Assembly (NCBI GenBank): GCA_036346245.1
Contig: JAYGGG010000288.1
Location: forward strand, 1-64,000
Source of the DNA: Bonia amplexicaulis
Taxonomy: Eukaryota; Streptophyta; Magnoliopsida; Poales; Poaceae
Length of the DNA: 64,000 nt
Direction of reading: 5' to 3'
Shown here one piece after another: positions 34,954-47,283 of this stretch. Each line of letters begins with the position of its first letter. Within the stretch, counting starts at the first letter, position 1. Position numbers and translations under genes: made by a program. Under the pieces are notes generated by a model that saw nothing but the letters and a program-made list of their open reading frames with translations, did not search any database and was not told the DNA's origin.

Positions 34954-36449
34954 GGTGCGGCAACGTGTGCTGTGAGTTGGTCAACGACATGTATGAGCCT
35001 AGTACGTGTCTGAGGTGGTACCAGTGTAGGTACGCCGCGTAGGTGCTGCTATCGTAGGGCGCTCCCTCCCACTGCGCAGTCCACCCCTCCATCTTCGCCG
35101 TCCAGTCTATGTCGCGTTTTACTCACTTCCTAGAGTGCCTTCTTACAGAACAATTTTGTTAGTACTCGTCAAACAAATAGTAAGTACAAGGATATTTTTT
35201 AGAGGTGGTCATTCATGCGTGGATGCTCTGCGGCACCGATGGTCCGGCTGGTACCAGAACCACCTGATGTAGGCCAAACTGTGCATCACATGCTGCGGTG
35301 CGTAGTCCTCGATGAAGATGTCATACACGAGCTTCCGCCGCTTAACCAAAAAGCCCGGTCGTGCCAGCAGAGCGAGGACAGCCCGTCAGGAGCACGGCTC
35401 TGCAATGCCGTAGGTGAGTACGGCTCCCAGCGCACGTCGTCAATGGTGAGGCGGTCGAACTGCTCCACAAAGGGCAGATATGCCTATGTGACCTGGACGT
35501 GCGTGAACTGTACCTACAAGGAACAATAGATGTTACGTACGACCATCATTAATACGAAGGAAATAACTGATTATTATACTACTTACACGTCGATGACACC
35601 AGAGAGAACAAATCGTAGGCTGGTCGACTTTGCCCCCGGGGTACATCTCTGCCCCGTACAGACTCATTCCTCGAGCATGGGTCGTCTGAGGCTGAAGCGC
35701 TCAAATGACTACAGCTGCAGTGGTAGCGGACACCCTACGAGGACCGAGTTTGCCTTGGTCCTTGCGCATGCATCGTACAAGCCGCGATAGGTCGCGGCAA
35801 GTGCGGCCGAACCCCAGCTGACCTCAGGGGCCTCACCATCGGTGATGGCCCTAGCATGAGCGATGAGGCGCGCGTCAACGGTGTTACCATGGCTGGTGGT
35901 AAACAGCACCCAACCAAACAGCCACAGCAAGTATGCCTCTAAGTGTCGCGAGACCTGCTACTTGTTCTCATTCGGATCCATCCGATCCACCTGAATGCAA
36001 CCCAAGAAGTTATTAGTACGTAATAGCGGAAATGAGAGCATACAAGATCGGTAAGAAAGAGCATGTACCCAGAACTATGAGAGCCACCTCAGCAATGGCC
36101 CGTGTGTCTGACCCGCTGGGAAGACATAGTACTCCTCTTCGGCACCCGGCAGAAAGACCCTCTCGAATTTGGCGAGCAGGTCTACGCACCACCTAGCTGG
36201 GGCCTCCGGTAGGAAGGCAACAACTCCCACGATCGGAAGGCCAAGCGGCAGGGACACATCCTGTAGAGTCAGCATCATCTCCCTAAATGGGAGGTGAAAA
36301 GTGTGCGTCCTTGGCCGCCAACGGTCCACCAAAACCGTCAGCAGAGAACGGTCGAACGGGAAGTGTCGTGTGTGTCAGGACCACTCCCAAGTTATCTAGC
36401 TCCTTCGCGCTCCCTGTAGGCCAGTCCGATGTGTGAAGATCACGAGCCA
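34954..36449 (-). pseudogene. Plant mobile domain (PMD/MAIN-like) coding region
   Basis: The minus strand from MARDLHTSDW (36449) shows the plant mobile domain, found in MAIN/MAIL proteins and in transposons. Motifs in order: VDRWRPRTHTFHLPFREM (about 36332-36280), LTLQDVSLPLGLPIVG (about 36270-36225), YLLWLFGWVLFTTSHGNTVD (about 35940-35885), ISLAATYRGLYDAC-type helix near 35800, QFDRLTIDDVRWEPYS (about 35460-35410), LSSLCWHDRAFWL (about 35370-35330). It ends WTAKMEGWTAQWEGAPYD near 35100-35050 before the solo LTR. Introns and frameshifts interrupt it. It lies just downstream of the MULE transposase on the same strand, and its 3' exons are at 24445-23720. Confidence 0.7.
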
Positions 36450-36679
36450 TACCTGCAAAATGAATTTAAGTTAGCATTTATACGGAACCAAAAAACATCG
36501 CATGTAAAGTAACAGTAAATAGAACCTGTAAGTAAACAAACAGAACAATACTAGGCTACCAACACAATACCAACTACATTACTGAAAAGGGGAAGTAACA
36601 TACCAATTGTATAAACGGTACATGAAATGTACGATACATTTAGTACGACATTCTTCACGTCAAAAGTGCCAACTAACAA

Positions 36680-36860
36680 AGTACAGTTTATAATGGAAAT
36701 TTATTTGTACTCTCCAACAACTAGTAGTACAAACCATGCCACTCTGCCTATTGATCAGCACATGCCTTGAAGTACAGTTTATAATGAAAATTTATATGTA
36801 CTCTCCAACAACTAGTAGTACAAACCATGCCACTCTGCCTACTGATCAGCACATGCCTTG
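36680..36860. repeat. 91-bp tandem duplication
   Basis: Two adjacent copies (36680-36770 and 36771-36860) beginning AGTACAGTTTATAATG and ending GATCAGCACATGCC, with about four differences. It lies at the 3' end of the MULE transposase exon. Confidence 0.9.
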
Positions 36861-38634
36861 CATCGTATAGCTGTGTGCCCTTTCCTGACGCATCGCCCGC
36901 AACGTGCACCAGATGCACCGGCTTGCGCTTCATCCATATCATTTCTATTATGCCAGCTCTGTCGCTGACCCTTCCAACCCTTTAGCATGTCAACATCTGG
37001 AATCCAGGTCCTCCCTGCAATATCCAAGGTGGCGAAGTTTCTCACAACCATGAACCCCCTGAGGTCGCCGCATGCACTACCCTCTCCTTGAAGAAGTACT
37101 CCGACATGAAGTTTGAAGGATCCATGCCCACGGTCCCGCATGCAACGAGGACATGAGAGCATGGCTTATGTAACAACTTCAGCTTGTTGCACGTGCAGCT
37201 AGGTTCATTTGCATGATCTGCAAGGCATACCTTGTAGGTAACAAGGGAATGAGCCGTCCTGAATCCGGCTCTATCACAGAGTACCACGTCGAAATGATGC
37301 TACCTATTGCCCATGATGTGCACTATATGCAATTGGCCCTTCTATGCCTTCATCTCCATGTATACCGTAATTTTAGATGAGTACAATGCTCGGGGGTTGA
37401 CCGCATGAAGTGTGGCATTCACGTGCCTCTTCCTGAAGTAGCCAATTGTGCTCTGTAGAACACCTTCCACGATGGTGACGAGGGGCTGAGAACGAAGGCC
37501 GCTCAGAACCCAATTATATACCTTTACAAGGTTAGTCGTCATTATGCCGTACATTGCGCCGTCCGTGTCGTGCAACGGCGACCACTTCTCCAATGATTCT
37601 CCCTCGATCTACTGTGAGAAGCACTTGATGTTTCATGAGCTTCTCCTCCTCGAACCAGCTGGGTTAGGCTCATCGAGTGCTGCCAGGCATTCCGGTTGTG
37701 CCGCCCCAGGCATGACTGGCCCCTTGCTCCTCTCGTCGATGTGCTTCCTTGTTGTGCTCGTCCAACAATGCCCACAAAGCATCAAATTTTCTCTACTGGT
37801 TTTGCATAGAAATGCCCACAAAGCATCAAATTTTCTCTACTAGTTTTGGAACTGCCTGAAAAAGTTCACCGCTAGGTGACGAATGCACCATCTGTTCCTC
37901 ATATCCGGCCAACAAAAGGGTTCCTCGGGGTCTTCCTAAAGTTTTCTTATGGCCTTTACAATCCCGGTGTGGCGATCATAGATTACGCACACACCAAGAC
38001 AAGCGCCGACAACTCTAATCCTAACAAGTCTGAGGAACCACAACCAGCTTTAATAATTCTCACTTTCCACGAATGCGATCGCCAGCAGCAATATTTGGTT
38101 GTTGCCGTCAACGCTTATGGCTGTCAAGATCTAGCCCTTATATTTGCCGGTCAAAAGGTCCTGTCAACTGAGATCACCAACAGCATGTGCCTGAATGCCA
38201 TGATGCACGTACCAAATGCTAAGAAGGCCCTCTGCAATAGGCATAACCTAGCGGCCTTGTGGAAGGTTTGTCCTTCACAGCGATATACGTGCTCGGGTTC
38301 CTGTCCTGCAACACCTTAAGCATATGAGGAAGATTATCGTACGCCACCTCGAAAGACCCGAAACGTTTTTTCAATGCCTTCTGCTTCGCACACCATGCCT
38401 TCGTGTAGCTAATATTGTACTTGAATTTATTCTCGATAGCTACCACGATGTGCATAGCCTCCATGTCTTTCTTCTCACTATCTCTCCATGCATCAGATTG
38501 GCAATAAAGGTGGACGTTAGGTTACGATGCCTGGCCAAAACACTACGGAGAATGCAAGAGTGCGGCTCCACCTTCAACACAATTCAGTGAGTCTCATACT
38601 TGGGTCTATGTGCATGCACCCTCCAAGGACAACC
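36839..38634 (-). pseudogene. MULE transposase, C-terminal two thirds
   Basis: A Mutator-like transposase, cutting and pasting the parent element in the nucleus. Minus strand from the solo LTR inward: end of the DNA-binding FAR1/MuDR region (WRVHAHRPKYETH, about 38625-38590); KFKYNISYTKAWCAKQKALK (about 38430-38370); a DDE core beginning FRHMLLVISVD near 38190 and CVIYDRHTGI near 37985; KWSPLHDTDGAMYGIMTTNL (about 37590-37530); a SWIM zinc finger with CTCNKLKLLHKPCSHVLVAC (about 37195-37135); and a C-terminal CGRCVRKGHTAIRC zinc knuckle (about 36900-36858). A 42-bp tandem duplication near 37765-37848 repeats KFDALWA. Frameshifts near 38330, 37850 and 37330 make it inactive as read. Confidence 0.8.
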
Positions 38635-38639
38635 GGCCT
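38635..38639. other. Target-site duplication GGCCT, left copy
   Basis: Repeated exactly at 41990-41994, on the other side of solo LTR copy 3. Confidence 0.85.
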
Positions 38640-41600
38640 TGTAACAGCCCAGCTGTTATTTTCAAAATTTTAGGGAAAAAATCTTAAATTAAATAAATTT
38701 GGTTTAAAATAAAAACTTAAGTATTTTTGTGCCCAAGTTTTAATTTGGAATTTTCCCTGAATTTCTATCATTGAAAAAGCTGGATTTGAAAAGTATTCTA
38801 AAAGAAAACCTAAAAATATTATTGAATAAAATGATATTTGGATTTATTTGGCTTTTATTTGATTTTCTGAGTTTTCCTGGAGTTTAAAATCTATTTTGAA
38901 ATTAAAAAGTATTATTATTATGAAAATATAATACCAAATTAATTTGGAAATATTTTATCTAAGTCCAAAATATGTCTAGGAATTTCCTTGAAATTTTCTA
39001 GAATTTTTGAAATTTATTTCATATTTTTCTGAGCTTTATTGAATTTCTTTGGTTTTCGCAAATTAAAATCAAAATAAATTCCTCTTCCCACTCCGCCGCC
39101 ATGTGGAATGGCGGGACCACCCACATCGCCCCGGATCCACCTTCCCTCTCCTCGGCCGACACGTGGGCGGCCCGATTCGCGCCACACCACCCACCCGACC
39201 CGATCTCCGCCCCTCGCCGCCTTTCTCCTTCTAAGAACCCGATGGCCACCCGACCACTACCCGCTCCCTCTCCCACTTACAGCCCGGGCCCATTGTTAGG
39301 CCCGTCTTCTTCCTCGCTCCGCCTATCCGCCACTCCCCTCTTCTCCGCCCACGCCCCACCCCGTGTGCCATCCCCATTCCCTTCCCTCTACTCTTCTTTC
39401 CTCCCGAGAGCTCCAGTAGCCACTGCGCGCGCCATCAACCGCCGTCGCCTAGACTTTGAGAAATCGCCGCCTCCGGCGTCCTTGTGCCTCACCGACGACC
39501 CTTCGGTTTCCTCGCCTCACCGTGAATCTCGTGCGCCTACCGCCACCACCGGAGCGTCGTCACCGCCGTGCCCAAGCACCGCCTCCGTTCGGCGCTGTCA
39601 CCGTGCCTACGTGGCAGGTGGTGTGGCACCGCGTCAGCGCGACGTCGGCGCCATCTCGGCCCCTCCTTGCCGTGTCAGCGCCACATCACCCCCATGCCAC
39701 CTCACTACTTCCCCCGGTCCGTGGACTCGGTCCACATGGACCAGGGCTCACGTGGCAATCGGTCCACCCCAGGGCTAACGCCAGCGTGACGCAACAAATC
39801 CATTTTCCCATAGAAAAATAATTCGGCCGAAAATGAAATTCATTGCTGACGTCATAATTCCGATTTTCCTTTAGAAAAATAATTCCAAAAATCTAGTTTA
39901 TTCATTTTCTCGATTTTAAACTTCCGAGAGTCCGTTCTTCTTCATCCTAACTCCAATTGAGGCCATTCAAATTTCTAAATTCATCAAAAATTCCAAACTA
40001 TCCATTTCTGCCATCCTTTTAAATATTTGAAATTTATTTGGAATTTCAAAATTTAAATTTCAAGTTTCAATACCTAGTTCATTTTCAAAACTTCAGTTCC
40101 ATTCCAAATTTTTTGTGCACTTCTAAAATTCATTCTATTTTTCTGAGCTCAAGTATTTTTTTTCCAATAAATTCTTTTCGAATTAATCTTCCAGATTTCC
40201 ATTCTCCCTCGTATCAACTCGGAATCCGTTGAAACTTTTTCGTAAATTCATATAAAATTATAAACTTCCTTCCAATAAAAATATTATATTTTATAATTTT
40301 ATTTGTATTTATTTGTTCGTTTGTGTTATCGTTTTGTACGTAGAACTCGACGTTGTCGAAGAATTCTCAGACCAGCAGCAAGAAGGTCAAGATATCACAC
40401 ACGAAGGCAAGTCTCCTTTGAACATATTGTACCTATGTTTACCAAAATCATTCTATTATTTTAAATTTAATGCATTTGCTATGTTACATAAAATGATAAT
40501 TTCTGTTGTAAGGGTAATAGTTAAACCGATAATTGTTATGCCCTCATTTGATATTGACAACCATGTACCTTGTCACCATAGGTTTCTCTTCTCTCATTAT
40601 TGAGATTATTATGTAATTGTTAATTTTAGAACGGTAGTAATTGCTTAGACATGCTAGTCGGTAAATATAACCCTTCGGGTGGAAAATTGGTATGAATGAT
40701 TTCATCTTTTTATTTAGTGGTAATAAGTATTGCTGTTGTTTTTAAACTAAAATAAAATGGTGAAAGTTGTTTTAAACTTGGGCATATGGTAAGTTTAGAT
40801 TGGTGCGGATTTAGCACGAGAACTTGTAAAGTGTATGTTCCGCCCTAGTCAATTAAGGACCGACGCTTGTGTTTGTCCAGACTGGGCACTACCGTACAAC
40901 CACATGTCTATATGGGTACGACCTAGCTGAATAACTTACAATAGTCTAGTTTAGATACCATCAGTGGAAAGTGGGTGCCAGGGATTTACTGGTTATTCAC
41001 AGTGAGGGATGAGATTTCTGTACTCATATGGTGCAAGAGGGGCTTCGTCTGGTGGATTTAACCCTTCATGGTGAAACCTCAGCGGGTGGTGACTAGCTAG
41101 ACTAGAGTAAGGTAAAGGCTTTGTGATGAATTATCTGGGTCTCATGCTTAAGGAAGCATGTTGGCTATTAAGATAACTTGTCTCTTGAAGGTAAAGTTGT
41201 ACAAACTCTACAGAGTGTTAAAATTATTCGAATAGCCGTGCCCACGGTCAAGGGCGGGTAAGGAATGCATTTACATGGTAGATCTTTGGTTTTGGTTTAA
41301 AAGTAAAAGTTATGGGAATCCGAGAGTGGATGGAACTCCCAGGGTTGTCCTGGCGGATGGAGCCAGTGTGGGTGGATGAAACCTGTAGACTTGAACCTTG
41401 ACGGATAGAGCTAGTTATCTAGTGATGGTGGATAGAACCTTCACTATAAAAATGCTTAATAGTTTCAGTCAAGATAATTACATTTGTTAAATTATTGCTT
41501 TTGAAAATATTTAATGGTATTTGAAATAAAATATTGCTTTGTGCAAAGGAACCATATAACCATTCTTTGTTAAGCCCTGCATCTACTGTATTTTTCCAAG

Positions 41601-41989
41601 ACTTGCGGAGTACTTTATGTACTCACATGCTACACTTAAAAACAAAATCTCAGAGGAATACGAAGCTCAGGAAGGAGACTACGACTACTTCGCGTGCAGA
41701 TTCGACAAAGGCTTTCTGGAGTACTAGGTTGCGCTTCCCTAGTCAATTGCCTGTGGTGTATTGATGGGTCCTTATCAAAGTTTATTTTGCTTCCGCTGTG
41801 TTTTGTTTATTTGCGAGGTCTTGAAACCTCAGTTGTAATGAAGAGACCTTTCGGTCTGTACTCTCTATTATTATAATATTCGTTGTTGGTTATGTAATCA
41901 TCATTGTTTAACTGTGTGCACTAGCTTTGATCTGGGACTAGTGCTGTAATACACAGAGGGTCCAGATTCATAAATCCAGGGTCCCGACA
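38640..41989 (+). mobile_element. Long solo LTR, copy 3
   Basis: 3350 bp from TGTAACAGCCC to GGTCCCGACA with perfect GGCCT target duplications. The first 450 bp are AT-rich, 39090-39790 is GC-rich and Pro/Ser/Arg-coding in more than one frame, and the last 2 kb is AT-rich with segments shared with copies 1 and 4 (for example AAACCTCAGCGGGTGGTGAC near 41075). It interrupts the MULE transposase inside its DNA-binding domain. No internal region or partner LTR is present. Confidence 0.9.
40344..41727 (+). other. LTR-borne two-exon frame, copy 3 (open)
   Basis: Exon A is 40344-40406 (63 bp) after TACGTAG and before GAAG|GCAAGT; it encodes LDVVEEFSDQQQEGQD. The intron 40407-41653 (1247 bp) is GC-AG and ends ATCTCAG. 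Exon B is 41654-41727 (74 bp), encoding YEAQEGDYDYF and ending in GFLEY plus TAG. Joined phase is consistent (one base left over, two bases taken). The 5' exon would have to lie in the GC-rich core. I do not recognise the product. Confidence 0.5.
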
Positions 41990-41994
41990 GGCCT

Positions 41995-42781
41995 GCTCTC
42001 ACTTCACTGTGTACTGCTCCTGGCTAGATTTGACGACCCGAAAAGTCTGCTGCATAGAAAGGGCCCACAGCTTCATGGCATCCTACAGCGATGCCTTGTC
42101 AGTAAACATTGAATGCAGCCGAACCTCTGTCCCATCATACTCCCACGGGGATTCGTGCTCGTCATGTGTGAAAACACCCTCAGCATTAAACTGGTTCCAT
42201 TCCTGCGGGACGAGAGCTTCATCCTCATCGGAACTGTCCTCGTTGTCCTCCTGTACAGATTCCTCTTTAGCCCATGTCGTCTGGTCATCGCACTCCATCT
42301 GCTGCACTATGTACTCCATATGCTCCCCTTCATCGGCTTGTCCTGTTCCCTCACTATGGGGTGACCATTCTACCTCCCCTCCATGTACCGCATCAGTCTC
42401 GTCACGAGCATCTTCCCTCTCTTTACCAACTTGTAGGCCGCCTGAGCTGCTCGCACCTCCCAGATGATGGCTGTATGCACGACTTTGCACACCTTCTAAT
42501 GGGCATGGTTGCACAAGTATCACACACTCGTATCCACAGCGTCGACACCTTAGCACAAACTCCTTCCACACAACAGTGTGCATCAATGTTCTCAACTCCC
42601 ATCTGATGTCCGTGAGAGATTGGCTCCAAAGCCCTTGTATGACGACGCTGAACACCTCGGGGTGTCCAATGAAAAAGCGCGGGTAAGCTAATGCATCACA
42701 TCTAAGATTCAAGCATTCTCGCCGTCCTGGTGTAATAGAGTGGCTTGCGCAAAACCGCTCAAATTCACACCATTCGGACAT
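41995..42781 (-). pseudogene. MULE transposase, N-terminal part
   Basis: Minus-strand frame starting at 42781 (MSEWCEFERFCASH) and open to about 42083. It shows a Cys-rich segment CRRCGYECVILVQ (about 42540-42500), then a long Asp/Glu-rich stretch (about 42370-42200; EESVQEDNEDSSDEDEAL), then the beginning of the MuDR-type DNA-binding domain YDGTEVRLHSMFTDKASL (about 42140-42085), which continues after a frame break as AMKLWAFSMQQTFRVVKSS to 42000. The domain is completed at 38634 on the other side of the solo LTR. The acidic linker between Cys-rich and DNA-binding parts is common in grass MULEs. Confidence 0.75.
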
Positions 42782-43980
42782 TCACTAACGGTTCTAGAAT
42801 CGTAATGCACTCTCAATGTAGTGGGTATCAGCATTGCTGATGTCTGTCTACATATATGTTTCAATTTTGCAACATGTCAAATCTCATCGCATACTACGAA
42901 AGTAATCTGGCATCGCATTGTGATTTCATCGATCGCTCACCGTCGTAACCAATTACACTAACCTCATAGTATTATCTTCCTATCGGTAGCCCACGTACCG
43001 ATGCCACACTTTCCACGCTACTTGAGCTGTCCCCTACTGCAAATAATTCCTAATGGTTTCAACAATTTACATAACATATCGATTTAAATGCCTATATACC
43101 AGTTACAATGGTACATATGTTTTTCCAACGTACTAATGACATTACATTCATTCGTATTTAATCATAAATATTACGTATTATTGTTTTTTTAAAAAAATTA
43201 TGAAATTCTAACATAAATATTGACTAAATTTTGTAATACCTACAAATTTCTACGGACGATTAATTTGTACATAACGTTGATTGAATTTTCTGCAACTATA
43301 ATTTTGTACGCATGCCAATTTTCTAACGATGCTAATTTTGTAAAACTATATTCGCTAAATTATACACAATTACACGCTATTACAGCTGCTAATTTCCTAA
43401 AACTACATTAATTATATTTTCTATACCAAAAATTGAACTATTTCTATCTACATCTACAATTTTCTACTAACACTAATAGTAAATAATATATCTACTGCAT
43501 ATACAATATTTCAAATAGAAGAAAAAAATTACCTAGGGTCGCTTCTTCCTCTCCTCTCCTCCATCTCCTCTTTCCTCTCCTCCCTCTCCTCTCCTCCCCT
43601 TCCTCTCCTTTTCTCTCATCTGTTTTTTCCTCTCCTCCTCTCCTCCACTGTCTCCTTTTCTTCTCCCTCTATTCGCTCGTGCGTTATGCTTCGCTGACGG
43701 CGGGCCGAACGGCCTCGGCCGCACCCTCCTTTTATCTCCGCTTCCAGTCGCCCAACCGTTGGACGACAGCAATTGCAGTCGCCGAACGGTCGGGTGACTG
43801 TAATAATTCGCCCAACAGCCGGTGGATTGCTTGCGTGTCGCTTGGCCGTTAGGCGATAGGCTCTAGTCGCCCGACGTCAGGCGACTGTAGTCTATTTTTG
43901 TAAAAAAAAATGTTGTTGCGAGTATATTTCTGTTATTTTAAATAAAAAATAGATTATTCGTAAAAAAATTCCAAGATTCT
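42782..43980. other. Upstream region of the MULE gene
   Basis: AT-rich to 43530, then a pyrimidine-rich tract (43537-43670, CCTCTCCTCT-type), then inverted GTCGCC/GGCGAC motifs around 43745-43890. This looks like leader and terminal-inverted-repeat territory of the MULE, but I could not find the matching terminus on the left side, so no boundary is set. Confidence 0.4.
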
Positions 43981-43989
43981 CTTCATAGT

Positions 43990-44575
43990 AGTATAGAAGG
44001 TTTCCTTCATCTAACCAATCATAAGGTCAACCACATTGATGCACCTCTTGGTGAGAATCAATTGAAGCCAGATCACCTCCGTGGTAAGCTCATCTCGACC
44101 ACCCTTTCTAGGGTAAGTAGTGTAGCGAGTCACACTGTAAACAGCAAGAGCTAGTAAGGTCAGGCAACCCTGCTTCTTGGTCTTGGAACCCTCTCCCTCA
44201 ATATCCTAATACAAGTGTGCTACCTCAAGTAGAGGTAGAAGTACTGTTGAGGTGCACAAATTGGACGAGCAAGAGTGTGAACACGAGCACCGTCTAGGGA
44301 ACAGTAAGTATCTCCACCATCCTCTTACTAGTCGAAGTCCTCCGCTCATTGCCAAGCATGAAAGTGATATGTGAGCGGTCTGAAGCGATCCACAAGGTAA
44401 CATAAAACTGAAGGATAAGGTCATAACTCCAACTGAACTCTTTGTCAAGAAGTAGAGCATTGAGCCCGGTGTATCTATAAAGAAAGAGCGAACATACTAT
44501 AGCTTTGCCCATGATGAATGATATATCGAGCACAAGAAAGTGAAGTAGCACTATCCTCGGCAACTCGCTGAACAA
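43990..44575 (-). pseudogene. Possible plant transposon protein fragment
   Basis: The minus strand reads RYTGLNALLLDKEFSWSYD and then ILQFYVTLWIASDRSHITFM, followed by frameshifted sequence to 43990. The order of an aromatic FYxTLW segment then a basic stretch resembles the putative plant transposon protein domain found in grass retroelements. Multiple stops. Weak assignment; an unrelated pseudogene is equally possible. It ends close to the solo copia LTR at 44797. Confidence 0.25.
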
Positions 44576-44796
44576 CTCACTACTCGAGAGGTGAGTCTCT
44601 GATCATCAGTGCCCTTGATCTATGTCTAACATGTCTCGAAGAAAGAGGAGGTGAACGTGAACGTTTGTTCTTTGATTTTTCCCTTCTCCGTAGCTATTGC
44701 TTTGCCCATGATGAATGATATATCAAGCACAAGAAACCACTGAACAAGAACCACTACCATTGATCTCAAGTACAACTGCAAGAACACACTACTCAC

Positions 44797-46175
44797 TGTT
44801 GGGATACGGGTAGACTATACTAGCGCAGATTAAAATTTTTCCACCGAGTAAATCAGGAAGCCATGCGAGTAAGAGATCATGGATCATTACCACTAAACGC
44901 ACAGTGCAGCGGAAGTAGGGTTGAAGCAGCTGATTCAACGAAGATCACGTCGGTGTAGCGGTAGTAGTCGAACGTCCTCCATCCAAACGTCTCCTCCTCG
45001 TGATCGTCTCGATCAACGCCACAGTCACAGCAGCGCCTCTACCGAAGTCCATACGTCCAGGGATGGGGAACCATGCGTCGATGTGTTAGCACCAGCATTC
45101 ACGGCAAGGGATACGAGAGGTGACGGCTAGGGCTTCGACGGGTGTGTTTTCAAGATACCTCCCTCAGCCCCTGCACCTCTCCATATATAGCCTCCAATCA
45201 GATCCATATCCGATACGAGTAGATATCGAATCCCACTCGAAAACTATCATCTGACCCCTCATCGTTTCAGCCCATTAAGTGTGTGACCATGTAGGTTCAT
45301 GTATATTTGGCCATAGGCCGAAAACTCCTTTTCGGTCCATAAGTCAGTAGTGGCCTATAAGTCAGTAGCGGCCCCTAGCAGGACATAACAACTCATAAAC
45401 ACACATAAAGATCATATCGGACGAACCTATATAGTGCTTATGTACCGATCTCTTTGCCTCATGATACCATATCGAACTCAAGGCGAGAAACGTGCAATCC
45501 TATAATAGCTCGATCCTTCACTCGAACCTGTAGTTGATTACTCAGTTGTGATTGACTCCTCAACCACATTTGGCATGGACATGCACTTTCTTAATCCAAC
45601 CATATCGAAGGGTCCAGAGATATCTCTCCTGTTATATAGGAGAGGAAAATTTCATCTTCATCGCTTATATTCCTCCACATGTTTCATAGCAAACCCGAAA
45701 GTTACATTTATTACTACCTAGTTACGGAGTAGTATTTGATAACTCCTAAGTAAACTATTACATATGAGGAAACAATGACGATCTCAGGTCTAAGGATCCT
45801 ACATACACTATGTATGAGACCAACCGATGGCACTTAAGAATATAACAATTCTCACAGTATCTCATGATGGGTCAATGCAACATCATGTTCTCTAACACGT
45901 GTCCACATTATTGATTTGATATCTCATATCCATGATCCGTGAAATATGATCATCAATCAATACATGTGCTGATCTATAAATCATAACTGTTCAACATAAT
46001 GATATAAGATCAGAGATAATTTAGAATATAAAGAGTTTCACGAACAAGTCAAATACTTGTTAATCAATACAAAAGATATTTATTCAAAGGACAAAATAAT
46101 ATTTTATTTAAATATTCATAAATATAGAAGTGATACAATCATCTTTATAATTGCCTCTAGGGCATATCACTAACA
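44797..46175 (-). mobile_element. Solo LTR of the copia family
   Basis: 1379 bp, TGTTGGGATACG to CATATCACTAACA, flanked by perfect CTCAC duplications (44792-44796 and 46176-46180). Homologous over its length to the copia LTRs at 2075 and 8825 but clearly older (many substitutions). The intact terminus here shows that TAATGGATCG at 2075 and 8825 is a mutated TGTTGG end. A TATATAG motif lies near 45184. Confidence 0.9.
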
Positions 46176-46180
46176 CTCAC

Positions 46181-47100
46181 TACCCTTGTCAATCAGCCAA
46201 AATTCAACTACCACTAACACAAGCTACAGGAACATAGACCGCAAGACCACAACTGCTACCCTCTGTCACAAGAACTGATCGTAGACTAACACTACCACTA
46301 ACACACACACACACAACACTCTTCCTCTGTCCCCTGAACAAAATACGCATAAACGCTGGCCAAGAATGAAGGGGTAATGATGAATCTAAACTGTCCAACG
46401 TGACTTAATTAACTTAGATCCAATGGCCCCAATTAGATCCTACAGATGAGAAATTGCCCTCTACTGTCCCCAATGCAGGGCAGATAATCCGGGTCTGAAG
46501 TGGATAATCTGTCCTGCATAGAAAACTTACAAGCTGCTCTAACAGCTGAGATTTTGCTCTTCTATGCTCTAAACCAACCACAAACATGGGAAACCATGCA
46601 TGATTGGAATAGTTGAGTCAATGAGAACCACAAAATATGATTTTCTAGAAGATATTACTATTATGCATATAGACTTTTAAAGCATTGTGAATTTTGCAAA
46701 AGAGTGAACTAAATGTGTCTTTGGAAATGTATGGTCTTAGTTTTGTGCCACCAAGAACACAGATATGGAAGCACCTTGCCCAAGTGACTTAGATCCATGT
46801 TATGCTAGAAAGCCCACAATTTAAGCACATATAGATTTTGGTTATTTTGTAATTTTCACTTTCCAAGATATTAGCCAAAAGAAGGATTTTTTGGGAAAAA
46901 CATTTGACCAACCATTTACTTTTCAAAATAATTTTCAAGACATGTTTTTCATGCAAAACAACTTTGGTCTCTTTTTCATGACGAAAACGTAAACAACGTT
47001 AGAAACCATATCATATAGTACATTTGCATGCGAAAATATTTTTCAAAGCTTTTTGGCTTAAGATAGGTCTTTTGAAGATGCCAACTAGCAAGTTATCGAT
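46181..47100. other. No gene seen
   Basis: AT-rich sequence with a short (AC) run near 46303-46316 and no protein or repeat signal I can identify. Confidence 0.4.
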
Positions 47101-47106
47101 ATGTTC

Positions 47107-47283
47107 ATATCAAGGACGGAACCAGCTCAGCTCAAGCCCTAGACTAGGCCAGCTGGTTTTGGGCCGACATGGGCTTTTGTTTCTAGCCTTTTACACCCAA
47201 GTCACTATTCTCTATGAGCTTTGTTTTTCAGGCCTCGGGCTATAGCCCACCTAACCCGAGGCCTGATTCTACCCCTGGTTCGT
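47107..47283. mobile_element. Possible small MITE
   Basis: The left part GGACGGAACCAG and right part CTACCCCTGGTTC form imperfect inverted ends about 170 bp apart, and the inside is rich in GGCC and AGCCC. A common group of grass MITEs has a GGGGCGGAGCCAG terminus. Target duplication not established. Confidence 0.3.

Noticed and set aside
39101..39821. 225-codon and overlapping plus-strand frames
   Set aside because: GC-rich core of solo LTR copy 3, low complexity, different in every copy.
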